Notes under the pieces: model-generated
What the model was told of the DNA's origin: nothing
The model's database searches: none
The model's input: only the letters and a program-made list of their open reading frames with translations
Assembly (NCBI GenBank): GCA_964019155.1
Contig: OZ025239.1
Coordinates: forward strand, 6,804,169 to 6,868,168
Source of the DNA: Osedax fenrisi
Lineage: Eukaryota > Annelida > Polychaeta > Sabellida > Siboglinidae
DNA: 64,000 bases
Reading direction: 5' to 3'
Program-made: the position numbers and the translations under genes
Shown: positions 24,174-35,731 of the stretch, in pieces
Position numbering within the stretch: position 1 is the first letter of the stretch
Layout of the letters: each line of letters starts with the position of its first letter

Positions 24174-25824
24174 ATGGAAAAATATATTTGTTATAAATTT
24201 AAATTATCATCATCTGACCTCAGAAATGTTTGTCCTAAATGTACAAGTGGTAGAGCATCTTTTGGAAATAAAATAAGAAGATTTAACGATAATATGTATA
24301 TATATATAAAAAATAACGCAAATTTAATTTATATCCATTTTTAGATTATAGAACTTTCACAGTAAGTGGTTACATTTGGAATTCCGCAATGGAAAAAGAA
24401 AATGGTTTGATAAATGGTCCCAATCATGTGATTCCTTCTATGAATCGCGTAAAAAAGATCCAAATGTTGATTGACTACCAGTGCACTCTCCTAAAAAGTA
24501 TTTTTTCAACTCCTCAATGCTAGATCAGTACTAAATAAAGTTGATTTGATTATACAATTAATTATTGATTCTAATTGTTCTATATCTGCTATTATTGAGA
24601 CTTGGCTATAGCTATACTTATAGTTAACTATTGACGATTCTGATCTAGCATATCAACTGACCTCTGGTGGTTTTAAAGTATTGATTACCAATAAGTATAC
24701 ATCGTATGTTATGGCGGCCTAGATCTGTTATTCGTATAGGAACTTAAGCTTATTTCGTCATCCACCCCATGTTTCTCTTCATATGAAATTATGATCTGTA
24801 ATATTCAGTTTCCTTCATTATTTACCATTATAATTATCTACCGTCCCCCTTCATCTAGCCTATGAGGTTTCTTACCTGACCTATCTTCTATTTTAGAATC
24901 TTTCACTCCAGTTAACACGGTTATTATTGGTGATTTTAATATTCAAATTAATAATGAAAATCATTTTTCATTATCTCTGAATAAACTTATATTTGAGTAT
25001 TTCCTGACGCAACATGTTTTCTTTACTACTAACACCAATAGTAATAATATTGAATTTTGTATATTTAGCTGATTCTAAATTAATTTCATATCCAACTCAA
25101 AGTTCTCCAATATCTGACCACTTTGCCATATTATTTGATTTGAACTTGCCGGTTATACAAATTAATCGACCTTCTAGAATCTAGATGGTTTCGGAAAATG
25201 TCCTCTATTGATAAACCATTGTGTGTTAACTCTGTATTCCATCAACATAAAAACAGTATATCTTCTGTTTTGACTACACTTTTTAATTATTTTAATTTGG
25301 AATTATCTCATTCGCTTGATATTTTAGACTACAACGTAAAACGCATTCTCAAAATTTTAATCTGATCTTATTTCCTTTAAAGTTTTCGATCGCTTTACAA
25401 GAAAAAATGTCTCTCTACCAACAAATCATACTTCACTGATATAATCGGTAGTTATGGAATATCTTCTAAACAAGCTTATACATTATCTTTCACCTCAGTA
25501 GGTAACACCAAGACCAAGCATCTTCCGGATCAACCTGAGTTAGTTCTTTGTTCATAGTTTGCCAATTTATTCCAACAAATAATGTCGCATTATCAATGTA
25601 CTTCCAAATATCAACTCGGTACGACTCAATTTAAATTTAACATCCACTCAGAATCATTATCTCCTCCTCATGTTAACATACATGGTGTTTCACAAGGCTC
25701 TGTTCTTGGCCCTATATTGTTTATCATTTATATTATTCCTATAAAATCAATGTTTCACAAATATACTAGTATTAACTATCATCTTTATTCAGATGATATA
25801 TTCAGATATATAGTCATTTCCTAG
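24174..25824 (+). pseudogene. Decayed L2/CR1-like LINE (copy B partner of 288-1938)
   Basis: Same broken frames as in copy A. The 80-residue RT piece (25582-25824) differs at one residue, reading GSVLGP where copy A reads GSDLGP; V is the usual residue, so the copy A change is probably the derived one. The UGA CUA at the ORF1/ORF2 junction is kept (about 24472). Shared stops show the element was dead before the duplication. Confidence 0.75.
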
Positions 25825-26033
25825 TTATAGTGATTCTGGTATGATTAAAATATCTATTTTTAATTGTATTACTGATCTAACTCATTACATACATTTATAT
25901 TTTTACATTTTTCGGTTTCGGACTGCAAACTGTGCTTATAAAGCAATCGGCCGTCCATATATATTTTAAGTTAATCATTGGTCTCTCATAAGTCTATTTT
26001 CTTAAATATGTTTAAAACTAATACTATCATATG

Positions 26034-26066
<33 letters not shown>

Positions 26067-26075
<9 letters not shown>

Positions 26076-26707
26076 AATCTTGTACTTTTTGCTGACGATA
26101 CATCGGTTAGCATTAGTGAACCAAGTAATAAGACTCTATGCACAAGTTTAAATTTAGTTATTTTAAATTTACATGAATAGTTCACTAATAATAGATAAAC
26201 TAATAATAGATTAATATTAAATATTGATAAAACAAAAGTGCTACCTTATAAAGATGCAAATATTATTAATAGTATATAAATTAATTCAACTGAAATATGC
26301 TTAATATCAAGTTATACTTTTCTTGGAGTTATTTTAGATAATAATTTAAATTTTAAAGAACACATAAGAAAAATACAATTGAAATTATCACATGTTATAT
26401 ATATATTAAGAAAACTGAGCTATTTACCAATATATATTTTAAAGCTGCTTTACAATTCTTTGTTTTTGCCTCATATCATGTATTGTTTAGAAATGTGGGG
26501 AATAATTTTAATAATAACCTTCAATGTATTTCAACTCTACAAAAAAAGGCTGTTCGAATTGTAAATAAAAATATCTTTAAAATTGTCAATAATATATTTA
26601 TTTTGACTAATACTAACAATTTATTTTTATGTTCTAATATATTAAAATTTAAAGTGGAATCCATATTAAAAATGGTTATTCTTATTATTAATTATAATAA
26701 TTAATTA
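26067..26707 (+). pseudogene. LINE RT fragment (copy B partner of 2181-2820)
   Basis: Same content and the same breaks as in copy A, with two or three substitutions. The protein-level pieces at 26379-26564 and 26483-26704 are identical to those of copy A. Confidence 0.75.
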
Positions 26708-27235
26708 TTAATATTTCATTGAAATAGTATGATTTAAAAAGTATTGAAAATGTCACTATTATACCTAACTATACCTATTATAATTATATATTATATAGGT
26801 AGTATATTGTAGTAATTATAAATGTGTACTATACCTAAAATAAAATAAAAATCAATTATAGATATCACTTTTACAATAAATGGATTCACAAATTGGAAAA
26901 CTGCTTGTGAAAGTAACAAAGAATTTACTAAACATGAGATAAGTTTATCACATTTATCTGCAATTGAAACATGGAAGCAAAGTAAATAAAGAAATGTAAA
27001 CAATTTAGAAATAGCAACAATTATTGGAAAAAAAAACAAATAGATGACAATATCTATTATATGAAAACTATAATTAATGTTATTAAATTTATTATAATAA
27101 ATGAACTACAATTTAGAGGACATGAAAGTTCAGTAGGAATATTTAATAATTTATTACTATATACATCAACAGTAAATAATAATTTCAAGGAAATATCAAC
27201 AAGAGTTTCAAAGAATGCAACATATACTTCTCCAT

Positions 27236-27299
<64 letters not shown>

Positions 27300-27301
<2 letters not shown>

Positions 27302-27535
27302 GTAGTAGGACGCGTGATCAAGCCAATAAATTAGCCAATAAAATAAGTCTTATAATAATATTTACTAGTGATCTTATATAATCGTATATACAGAAATTAT
27401 CGGCTCTCGTTATAACCATGGACGCCTTAACGTGAGAGCGGCTTCTAAGGGACATTAGAGCCATATGGTTATAAGTGAAAACGTCATCTTAGTTTAGTGA
27501 TGGGATGAAAGTCCAACTAAATAAGAATAATAATA
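27300..27535 (+). mobile_element. SINE fragment (copy B partner)
   Basis: Almost identical to 3405-3640, joined to a longer (TA)n on its left. It differs by a single base in the stretch GAAAACGTCATC (T in copy A). Confidence 0.7.
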
Positions 27536-27726
27536 CACATAATAACCTGACTGGTAATAGATATACTATATGATATGGTATACATCACAATCATATCATG
27601 TGAAACAGACTCTAGTTTAGCTCCATATACATTGTTATAACAAGGCTTATTGGTTGTGTATCATCTAATGTACACTATAATTTAATACGTGTATTTAAAG
27701 TAATGATTTAATGAAATTAGTATTAG

Positions 27727-27760
<34 letters not shown>

Positions 27761-28150
27761 AATATAAAAAAAGTCAATTCTCGCTATCTCAGACCATCTA
27801 TATATCAGAAACCTTGCTAACTCATAATGTTTACACATTTTTTTTATATTGTACCTATACATATATCTATATACATGTAGAAATAATTCGACATCTCAGA
27901 AACCTAATATCTCTTAAAAGACACGCATATACATACATTATTATATAAAATTGTGTATATGATAATTAAATAATATTAAATAAAACATATGAAATTAATC
28001 TATTTATGAGTGATTACATATTTAATTGTGTAATAAAGAAATGTAAATTATATAAGACATATATTAGTTGTATACAACATTAAAAGAGAAGATGATAGCA
28101 ATAATCGGCAAATATGATCCTCGAGGATCTGTTACAGATCTGTTACACAA

Positions 28151-28408
28151 GATCAAACGACGCATATATCGAGACATGACGGTCTCAGCAAAACGATAAT
28201 GCAAGGTATTGTTGAAGGTTCGCTAAAGCAGGGTCGTCCGAAGAGTCAATGGTTCAACGATATATCTGATTGCACTAAGATGGACGCTAGCCAACTATTG
28301 CACAAAGTTCACGATCGCGATGGCTGGAAAAAGTGTGTTGTTAAGGCAGAAAGGACTGCATTGATTCCCCTACGATTTCCGAGTCACTGGACTAAAAGTA
28401 AAAAATAA
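28151..28408 (+). pseudogene. LINE RT C-terminal tail (copy B partner)
   Basis: Same tail as 4258-4515. Here the frame runs on to LIPLRFPSHWTKSKK and a TAA at 28406-28408, probably the original C-terminus. Copy A has one extra C. Confidence 0.7.
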
Positions 28409-28954
28409 GTATACAAAATTAAAATTATAATGTTAATGATAATTCGAATGTAGGTATAATTTTCCTATATAAATATGTATATACAAAATATAAACACTGT
28501 CAACTAATATGATATAGTTTGTTCGAAAATAAAACTATCGTAGTAAATGTCCACAACATTTGAGATCTATCGCGGCCTTGTTGGCATATCATTAGCATAT
28601 ACGAGCTAAGCAATGGCATATGTAAATCAATAATGTTAATACTTTCATTTTCTTTCGTACTATTAGTTTTATCTCCTGTTTTATGTCATATTGAATATCT
28701 ATTTTCTATATTCAATAAATTATATTATTATTATTATTATTATTTGAACAATCCATTTTGTAATTGGAAATTAATTAAAAATATTATAAATAAGGTAATT
28801 GTAAATAATAATAATTATTTATTTAATGAGAATAATCCTAATTATGCAATCGCTAATCAATTAAACAAAATGTTATGCAATAAATGACATATATTAGAAT
28901 AATTATGTCCGGATATTTTTGATAAGAATAATATTATTCATATAAATAATATAA

Positions 28955-28999
<45 letters not shown>

Positions 29000-29820
29000 T
29001 CCAATATATTAATATATAGGTATTAATATATAATAATTTTAATAAATTAAATAAGAGTTAACACTTAATTATAACGGTGTAATTTAAATCTACGGTTTAG
29101 TGATTAATATTGATGTGTAGTTAATAGTTGTATATAAGCTAAATCCTTTCTTATAGCCTAACTATTTTATTGAGTTCAGAAAGTACAATTTAGCAAATAC
29201 AATTTCTGCTCAAATGAGAGAACCAGATATTATATCGTAATATATACTCACAAAGAGGGTACTCTCCAATACATTGATATAATAAAATAATTTATATATA
29301 TATATATATAATATCCATTCTTCAATGAAAAGTTCTAGTTAAATAAGTCACATATTCAGAAATAATGACTAATAATGACGCATCATAACTTGTAGTTTGT
29401 AATCAATCATAAACATAATATTATATGATATTCCTAGATCATGTTTAGATACGTTAGTTAATTAAGATCATAAATTAATTAAATATTTATAAATTAGTTA
29501 TATTAACTATATAGGACGGAAGGTGTAGTGGTTATTTACATTTATAAATGCGTATACGCCACAATGGTTATGGATACAAAAAAGTTATAAATAGATATTT
29601 AGACAATCATAATATCAACAAAAATGGTTATTTTTCAAATATAATTAATCAATATATTATATTTATTACATAATACTTTTTTTTCAAATTTCTATAAAGA
29701 ACAAGTTTTTGAAATATACTCTAGTGAATTCAATATTAAGAATAAATACATATTTTCTTATATATTTATAAAATATAATTTGTATCTATTAGTATACATG
29801 TATACATGTATACATGTATA

Positions 29821-30284
29821 CACTGCAGTGTTAACAAATAGGGTAAAGCGAATTCAATTTATAGAGTACAGATCGATAAATTATCACAACAATTTACTAT
29901 GTACCCTAAATAGGGTACTATATATATTTGTAGGATACATATGTGTTAAATATTAGGGTACATGACTGTTAAATTCACTTGGGTACACTCTATCTATGTA
30001 TTAGGGTACAGCAGCTGTACTACAGCTATGTTAAATATTAGGGTAAGTGATTATTATATTTACATATCATGCAATTCAATTATGTTACATATCATACAAT
30101 TGCATTAGGATACACGGTATCATATAATTAGTGTACAACTAGCTTATATACTTTATGGTACAGTTTGATCATTTTTAGGGTACTGGTCGTATTTATTCAA
30201 ATTGTACCCTAATTAGGGTACGGCTAAGGGGACACTACTTACACCCTAAAAATGGCACTAGCTGTACCCTAATTGTTAACAGTG
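29821..30284. mobile_element. TAGGGTAC MITE-like element (copy B partner)
   Basis: Partner of 5916-6380. Its right end reads GTTAACAGTG where copy A has GTTATCAGTT, so the terminal inverted repeat is better kept here. Confidence 0.5.
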
Positions 30285-31172
30285 TATGTTTATATTACAT
30301 GAAAATATTGTATTAGTAAAAAGTTATATTAAATATAATTGAATTTTAAAAAGCGAGCATAATATTTTGTTTATCTTCAGATTATTCTATAGATTGCTAA
30401 TTATTATTATACATTGAAATGTAATGATTACTAAATATTCACTGATAATATGACGGATAATACATATAGATGTTGCAATCTTACATAACTCATTAATGAT
30501 TCAGTTTTAATCACTATCATATGTTATATTAAGAAACATATATATGTGTGTACATTATAAAATGAGAAATAATAATAGAAAGTAAAAACAATGATTATAA
30601 TTTAGTAATAAAAAAACCTTTATCAAGAAATCCATACCACAACTGAATATAGAATAAATACTAATAGTAAATATACACGATGTTAATAAAATATACAAAA
30701 TAAATATATACACTGTATATTATACAGAATATTAAATCTAGTGAATATAACTAGGAATAGTTATTACATAAGCTGAGTAATGAATTCTGGGTATTTATTA
30801 GAGTTCTTCAATCTCGGGAGTATTGTATAAATCTCTTTATACAGTTATACTATATAGGACATATGTCCTCTATATACTTGTGTCATTGAATAACTCTACC
30901 AGATTCCTACCTAAAACCACTCGATAACAAGTATCTATTATTCAATATATACTTGTATACTTGTGTATGTGTATTTACTCGTGTATTTATTCATGCATAC
31001 AGTAATATATGTATATATATATATATATATATATTATTCAATATAAATACTATTACAGATTAAAGATAAAAGATTAAAGATAAAACATATTCATGCACAT
31101 AAAGGCAATTAAATAGTAAAAAATAGTAATTCAATATTGTACATTTTCAGAATATAAATAGAATATAATTAT

Positions 31173-31221
<49 letters not shown>

Positions 31222-31388
31222 CAAATGTTATTAGAAATCTATTAACATATATTATAATTTCTAAAGGAATAAGACATATATTATATATTATTATATAAGA
31301 AGGATATTTAGAGATATTAAAAGGATTCATTAAAACACATAGTTAATGTATACATTAATGGGTATACCCAATGATCTATAATCTAGAT

Positions 31389-31904
31389 CAGTGGGAGTCG
31401 CTATCCACAAGTTGGTCGCCTGTTGTTTTTTTGGGGTCGCATGATTTTATAAATTGTAAATAAATTAAAATAAATAACCAATAATTATGTCTTATATATT
31501 AAGTAAATATAAGTTAAATATTATTTAATATGTATAATATTTTAATATAATTGTATTAAGATAGAATCAAAAATTGAGACAAGTAACCACACACAATTGC
31601 CGAAGAACTTATGATTCCTTGCGCTAAATATATCGTGAAATGTATTGCCAGTAAAGAAATGTTAATTAAAATAAATTCAAAAGACGTATATTAAAAATGA
31701 ATGCACTCTATAAGAAAAACAGCCATATATTGATAAATTGGTATCAATAATTTAAATAAATAATATTTAAAAATAATATATTACATATTTTATATATTTG
31801 TAATAGGATATTTTTTAACTTATTTTTTAAAATATTTTATTTAAAAAAAATTATACTTTAATAGGGTTTTATAAAAAATTATTAAAAAGGGGTCGTTAAA
31901 TTAC
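31389..31904. mobile_element. hAT element remnant (copy B partner)
   Basis: Partner of 7486-8001 with few changes, including the HTIAEELMIPCAKYIVK fragment at 31587-31694, with one coding change near its end. Confidence 0.55.
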
Positions 31905-32069
31905 TTAACTAATTTCACTCATTCAAACGCTAATAAGTCCTTCAATAATACATTAAATGAATTGAAATTTCAGAAATTTTTGAATATATATTATTCATAA
32001 ATGAATATATATTATATTAATATTTATTATACTACATAATATATGATTTTTTTTTTAATAAATAGATTA

Positions 32070-32400
32070 TTACCCAAACCCAACCCAACCCAAACCCAAC
32101 CCAAACCCAAACCAAAGCATACAATTAAATACATATTTATAAAAATTATATATCAAATATAATATATTCTTATATAATAATAATTGATTGCTATAATATA
32201 AAATTGGTTTCAAACCCAAACACAAATTCAAACCCAAACCCAAACCCAAACCCAAACCCAAACCCAAACCCAAACCCAACCCAAACCCAACCCAAACCCA
32301 AACCAAAGCATGCAATTAAATACATATTTATAAAAATTATATATCAAATATAATATATTCTTATATAATAATAATTGATTGCTATAATATAAAATTGTAT
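32070..32400. repeat. Tandem duplication of a CCCAAA repeat plus flank, copy B only
   Basis: The sequence from the CCCAAA run to CTATAATATAAAATTG occurs once in copy A (8168-8310) and twice here (32070-32208 and about 32215-32395), giving a unit of about 187 bp. The second CCCAAA run is expanded. The change occurred after the segment duplication, or was lost from copy A. Confidence 0.85.
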
Positions 32401-33255
32401 ATAATCTTTTTATTCAATAGATAACGGGAGTGTCCGTATTCGGTATTCATGTCGAATACGGATACCCTGCGTTATAATACGGATACCCTATATACCATTA
32501 GATAAACTATATATTATTTATGAACAAATCAGATAAATAACAATTACATTATAATTTGTTTTTAAAGTTTTAATAATTTATAAACTAATTTGATTAATAT
32601 TTCAGAATAATAGTATATTAAAATACGTTATTTCATTGATATTGTATATATTTAACTTATACATTTTTTTTTAAATAGAACATTTATAAACTTAATAAAA
32701 GTATATATATATATTAATGCATAGTTATATCATTAATTTAAATACTTAAACGTGATAATTTATTAAAATATTTTTTAAATATAAATTAATGTTATATAAT
32801 AATAATATAATATTTTAATATAATATTTTGTTAATTTACATTAAAAAGACAGGATTATTTTAAAATCGAAGCCCTCTTTCTTCACCATCTTAATTCAGTG
32901 TTCGGGCCTGATGTTATAGGAGGTATTGATAGTAATGTCATATTTAACTCTTCATTCGGATAAAATACAAGTGAAATAAACGCGATTATAATCGATTTCA
33001 TTGTTGGAATGCATTGCCAGCTGACATCAGATCAACCGAGTCTGAACCTTTGTTTATTAAACGTAAAGTATATCATTATTTTATTTCTTTATAACTGCAT
33101 TATTTAATATTGTTCTTGTTCTTTTATATATATATATTGTTCTTGTTATTGTTCTTATTTGTTATGTTCAAATTGTTATTTCCTTCATTATTATTATATT
33201 ATATGACGCCGATAAACATATGATGTTTAGTAGTCAATAAACTATTTAATATATA

Positions 33256-33327
<72 letters not shown>

Positions 33328-34732
33328 TATTTATTTATCAAAAGTATAAATAATATAATCATATATAAAAGTGTGTATATATATATATAATAATTTTAAT
33401 AATTTCAATTAATTGTTATATCATACTATATATAAAATAACAAGGCGTCAAGCTGAAAAAAACGTTCCCATCTCATTCATCAGTGATGAATTGGTGTTTA
33501 ATCATAACCAGGGTGAGTTAAATTCGGAAAAAAATCGGCATTATAAAGAAAAGGCCGAATTTTGCCGAATATAAGGATTTTCAAAGGCCGAAAATAAGTT
33601 AAATTCGGCTTTTTTTAAATATATTATTTATCCTATCTTAAATCATTAAAAGTAATACAATAAAATACTTAATGGTAATATGTATATTATATTTAAATAA
33701 TACTACAAGTAAAAGCAAATGTTGATACAATATTAGCAATGTAAGTAGGTAGGCCTCAATTCGTAATTATTAAGTATTAGGATTAATTATTAACCTACAT
33801 TATATTAAATTTCTGAAAATCAAAGACTATAAATGTTGTTTATATAAAGCATTGGATAGATAATTATATGCCATATATTAAGATTTATCATTGAATTTAT
33901 ATTTGAATATATAACAAATCTAATGCTGACAAAGATTATTATTTTGAAAAAGATATCAGACTGAATAAACATTGCTATATCATTTCACAGGAAAACAATC
34001 ACCAACAAATTATATACTCGATGAAAATATTGTAAATTTAATATTGGATCATTTGAAATATAACGATGTTATTAATGATATTTCAACAAGTGATTCTAAA
34101 AATTAAACTGAAAATAAAAGAACATTACTGAACTTTATCAACAAAAAACTAGGGAAATCAACTAGGGGAAAGTAACCGAATACGGACACTATCGGTATCT
34201 TAGAAACCATAAATCCTACAAAAAAATGTTTAATGAATAACATATTCATAATTATATATATATATTACATACTGTTTATGTATATTCATACTCAGCTACA
34301 TTATTTACTATTTATAAAATTAATTAACTAGTAGTTTATAATAATATTATAACTGATATCTCCCGTGGATCTCCCTTGGGAATTTGCTTTTGGTAGTCGG
34401 ATCTACCAACCTTCATTTGAGGTTAGCTACCAACTTACACCTAGATAGTCTACTGCTGTATTTACTTACATACAGATCCATCAATTCTACCTCGGACGAT
34501 ACACTGCCTTACATCTCAGACAATCGGACCATCATTGCCCGGCTGCCACCAAGCATACCAGGGGCCTACTAAAGTCAACCGGTGCTTGTCAAGTCAACTC
34601 GTCATATAGCAAAACGGACTGAATACCAAACTTCTTCAAAAATATCCCTGTTACGACCAGTTTTTATACATTTATTATTATATTTATTATTATCTATTTC
34701 ATTCAATTTAATCCCACAATCTCAAGTATACC

Positions 34733-35728
34733 ATGTCCTCAAATTGTTCACATTGTAACCTTCCCGCATGCGAATATTATCTCAAATGTAAAACATGTCC
34801 ATCTATTTTACATTATAATTGTTTATACCCCGCAGCTATTATTTCTAAATCCTGGTTTCATTCTAAAAACCCCCCTCCCGCTTATGCTATTGCTATATTT
34901 AATTCACCTAACTTCATCTTCTCATGTTCCTCATGCCTAGCCTTAAATAAGTTTCCTTCGACTAATCATACAACTACTCCACCCATTACTATGCCATATT
35001 CACCTTCTACTTTAACTGACAAATCTATACATAATACTTGTTCCAAGGTAACGCCAAATATAACATCTGATATATATTCTTCTACTACGACTATTAATAT
35101 CCAGCCCAAGCATAATGCTAATACCCAGCCCAATGATAATACTTCTAGAAACATTCCAAAGCTAATGGACTTAAAATTTTCCTCAAATCACACACCAACC
35201 CCTATATTATCTAGTTCAACTTCCTCAAAGTCTTCATCCATACGCTCCATAGATAATTCCCTCATACTAGTACTTGAACACCTTCTTCCTTATGAAGTTA
35301 ACTATAATTTCATAGTATCATTAATTGACTATATAAAACTTCCACATTCTTATATTACTTCTGCCTCATTTCTTACCAGTACTGCTATATTACGTTTCAC
35401 TAATATTTCTGCTCGTGATATATGTTTCTCCTCCCTTCTAAAAATCTCACCACATAGTAATTTTAAGCATATATTTATTCGTCATTATTTACCTGACTCT
35501 ACTAGACTTCTTGGTAAGGTACTATATCATGCCCTAAAACAAAAACTCACGCCCATTTTGTATAAAGTATTTTTTAATAATCGTTCCCAAACATTTGAAC
35601 TTAGGGATAAAAAAAATCCTCTTTCATATCCCCCTTTTCTCATCCCTGAATCTGATCTAACAAAATGGTTTGATTCTTTTGATCACTATAAGAAATCATT
35701 TATAAATAATTCTTCCTCTCAAGCCTGA
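34733..35728 (+). CDS. LINE ORF1, 331 aa, PHD-type zinc finger
   Basis: RNA-binding/chaperone-type ORF1 of the LINE. The N-terminus holds a C4HC3 pattern: C5, C8, C19, C22, H27, C30, C65, C68, as in PHD fingers of CR1/L2 ORF1 proteins. Then comes a low-complexity S/T/N/P-rich stretch (about residues 70-165) and a folded-looking C-terminal part (about 175-320) with VLEHLLPYEVNYNF and KHIFIRHYLPDSTRLLG. This resembles an RRM-like/CTD region, which I infer only from its place. The ATG is the first in a long open frame and follows AGTATACC. It ends at UGA 35726-35728, followed by CUA. The same frame stays open through the ORF2 endonuclease, so a readthrough fusion is likely. Confidence 0.88.
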   Translation: MSSNCSHCNLPACEYYLKCKTCPSILHYNCLYPAAIISKSWFHSKNPPPAYAIAIFNSPNFIFSCSSCLALNKFPSTNHTTTPPITMPYSPSTLTDKSIHNTCSKVTPNITSDIYSSTTTINIQPKHNANTQPNDNTSRNIPKLMDLKFSSNHTPTPILSSSTSSKSSSIRSIDNSLILVLEHLLPYEVNYNFIVSLIDYIKLPHSYITSASFLTSTAILRFTNISARDICFSSLLKISPHSNFKHIFIRHYLPDSTRLLGKVLYHALKQKLTPILYKVFFNNRSQTFELRDKKNPLSYPPFLIPESDLTKWFDSFDHYKKSFINNSSSQA

Positions 35729-35731
35729 CTA
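35726..35731 (+). promoter_or_regulatory. Candidate stop-codon readthrough site UGA CUA
   Basis: The only stop between ORF1 and the endonuclease, with both reading frames in register. UGA followed by CUA is a context known to allow efficient readthrough in animal and viral mRNAs. ORF2 has no AUG until well past the catalytic ETW block. The minus-strand LINE has UGA CUC at the same place (21768-21763), and an older LINE has UGA CUA (586-591). Confidence 0.6.

Noticed and set aside
32070..32315. Minus-strand frame of G and L repeats
   Set aside because: Translation of the CCCAAA repeat; no start context or homologue.
35726..35728. UGA reassigned to an amino acid (altered nuclear code or selenocysteine)
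   Set aside because: UGA does not appear in the readable conserved domains of the better-kept elements, where tryptophan is TGG; it occurs once, at the ORF border. Readthrough fits better.
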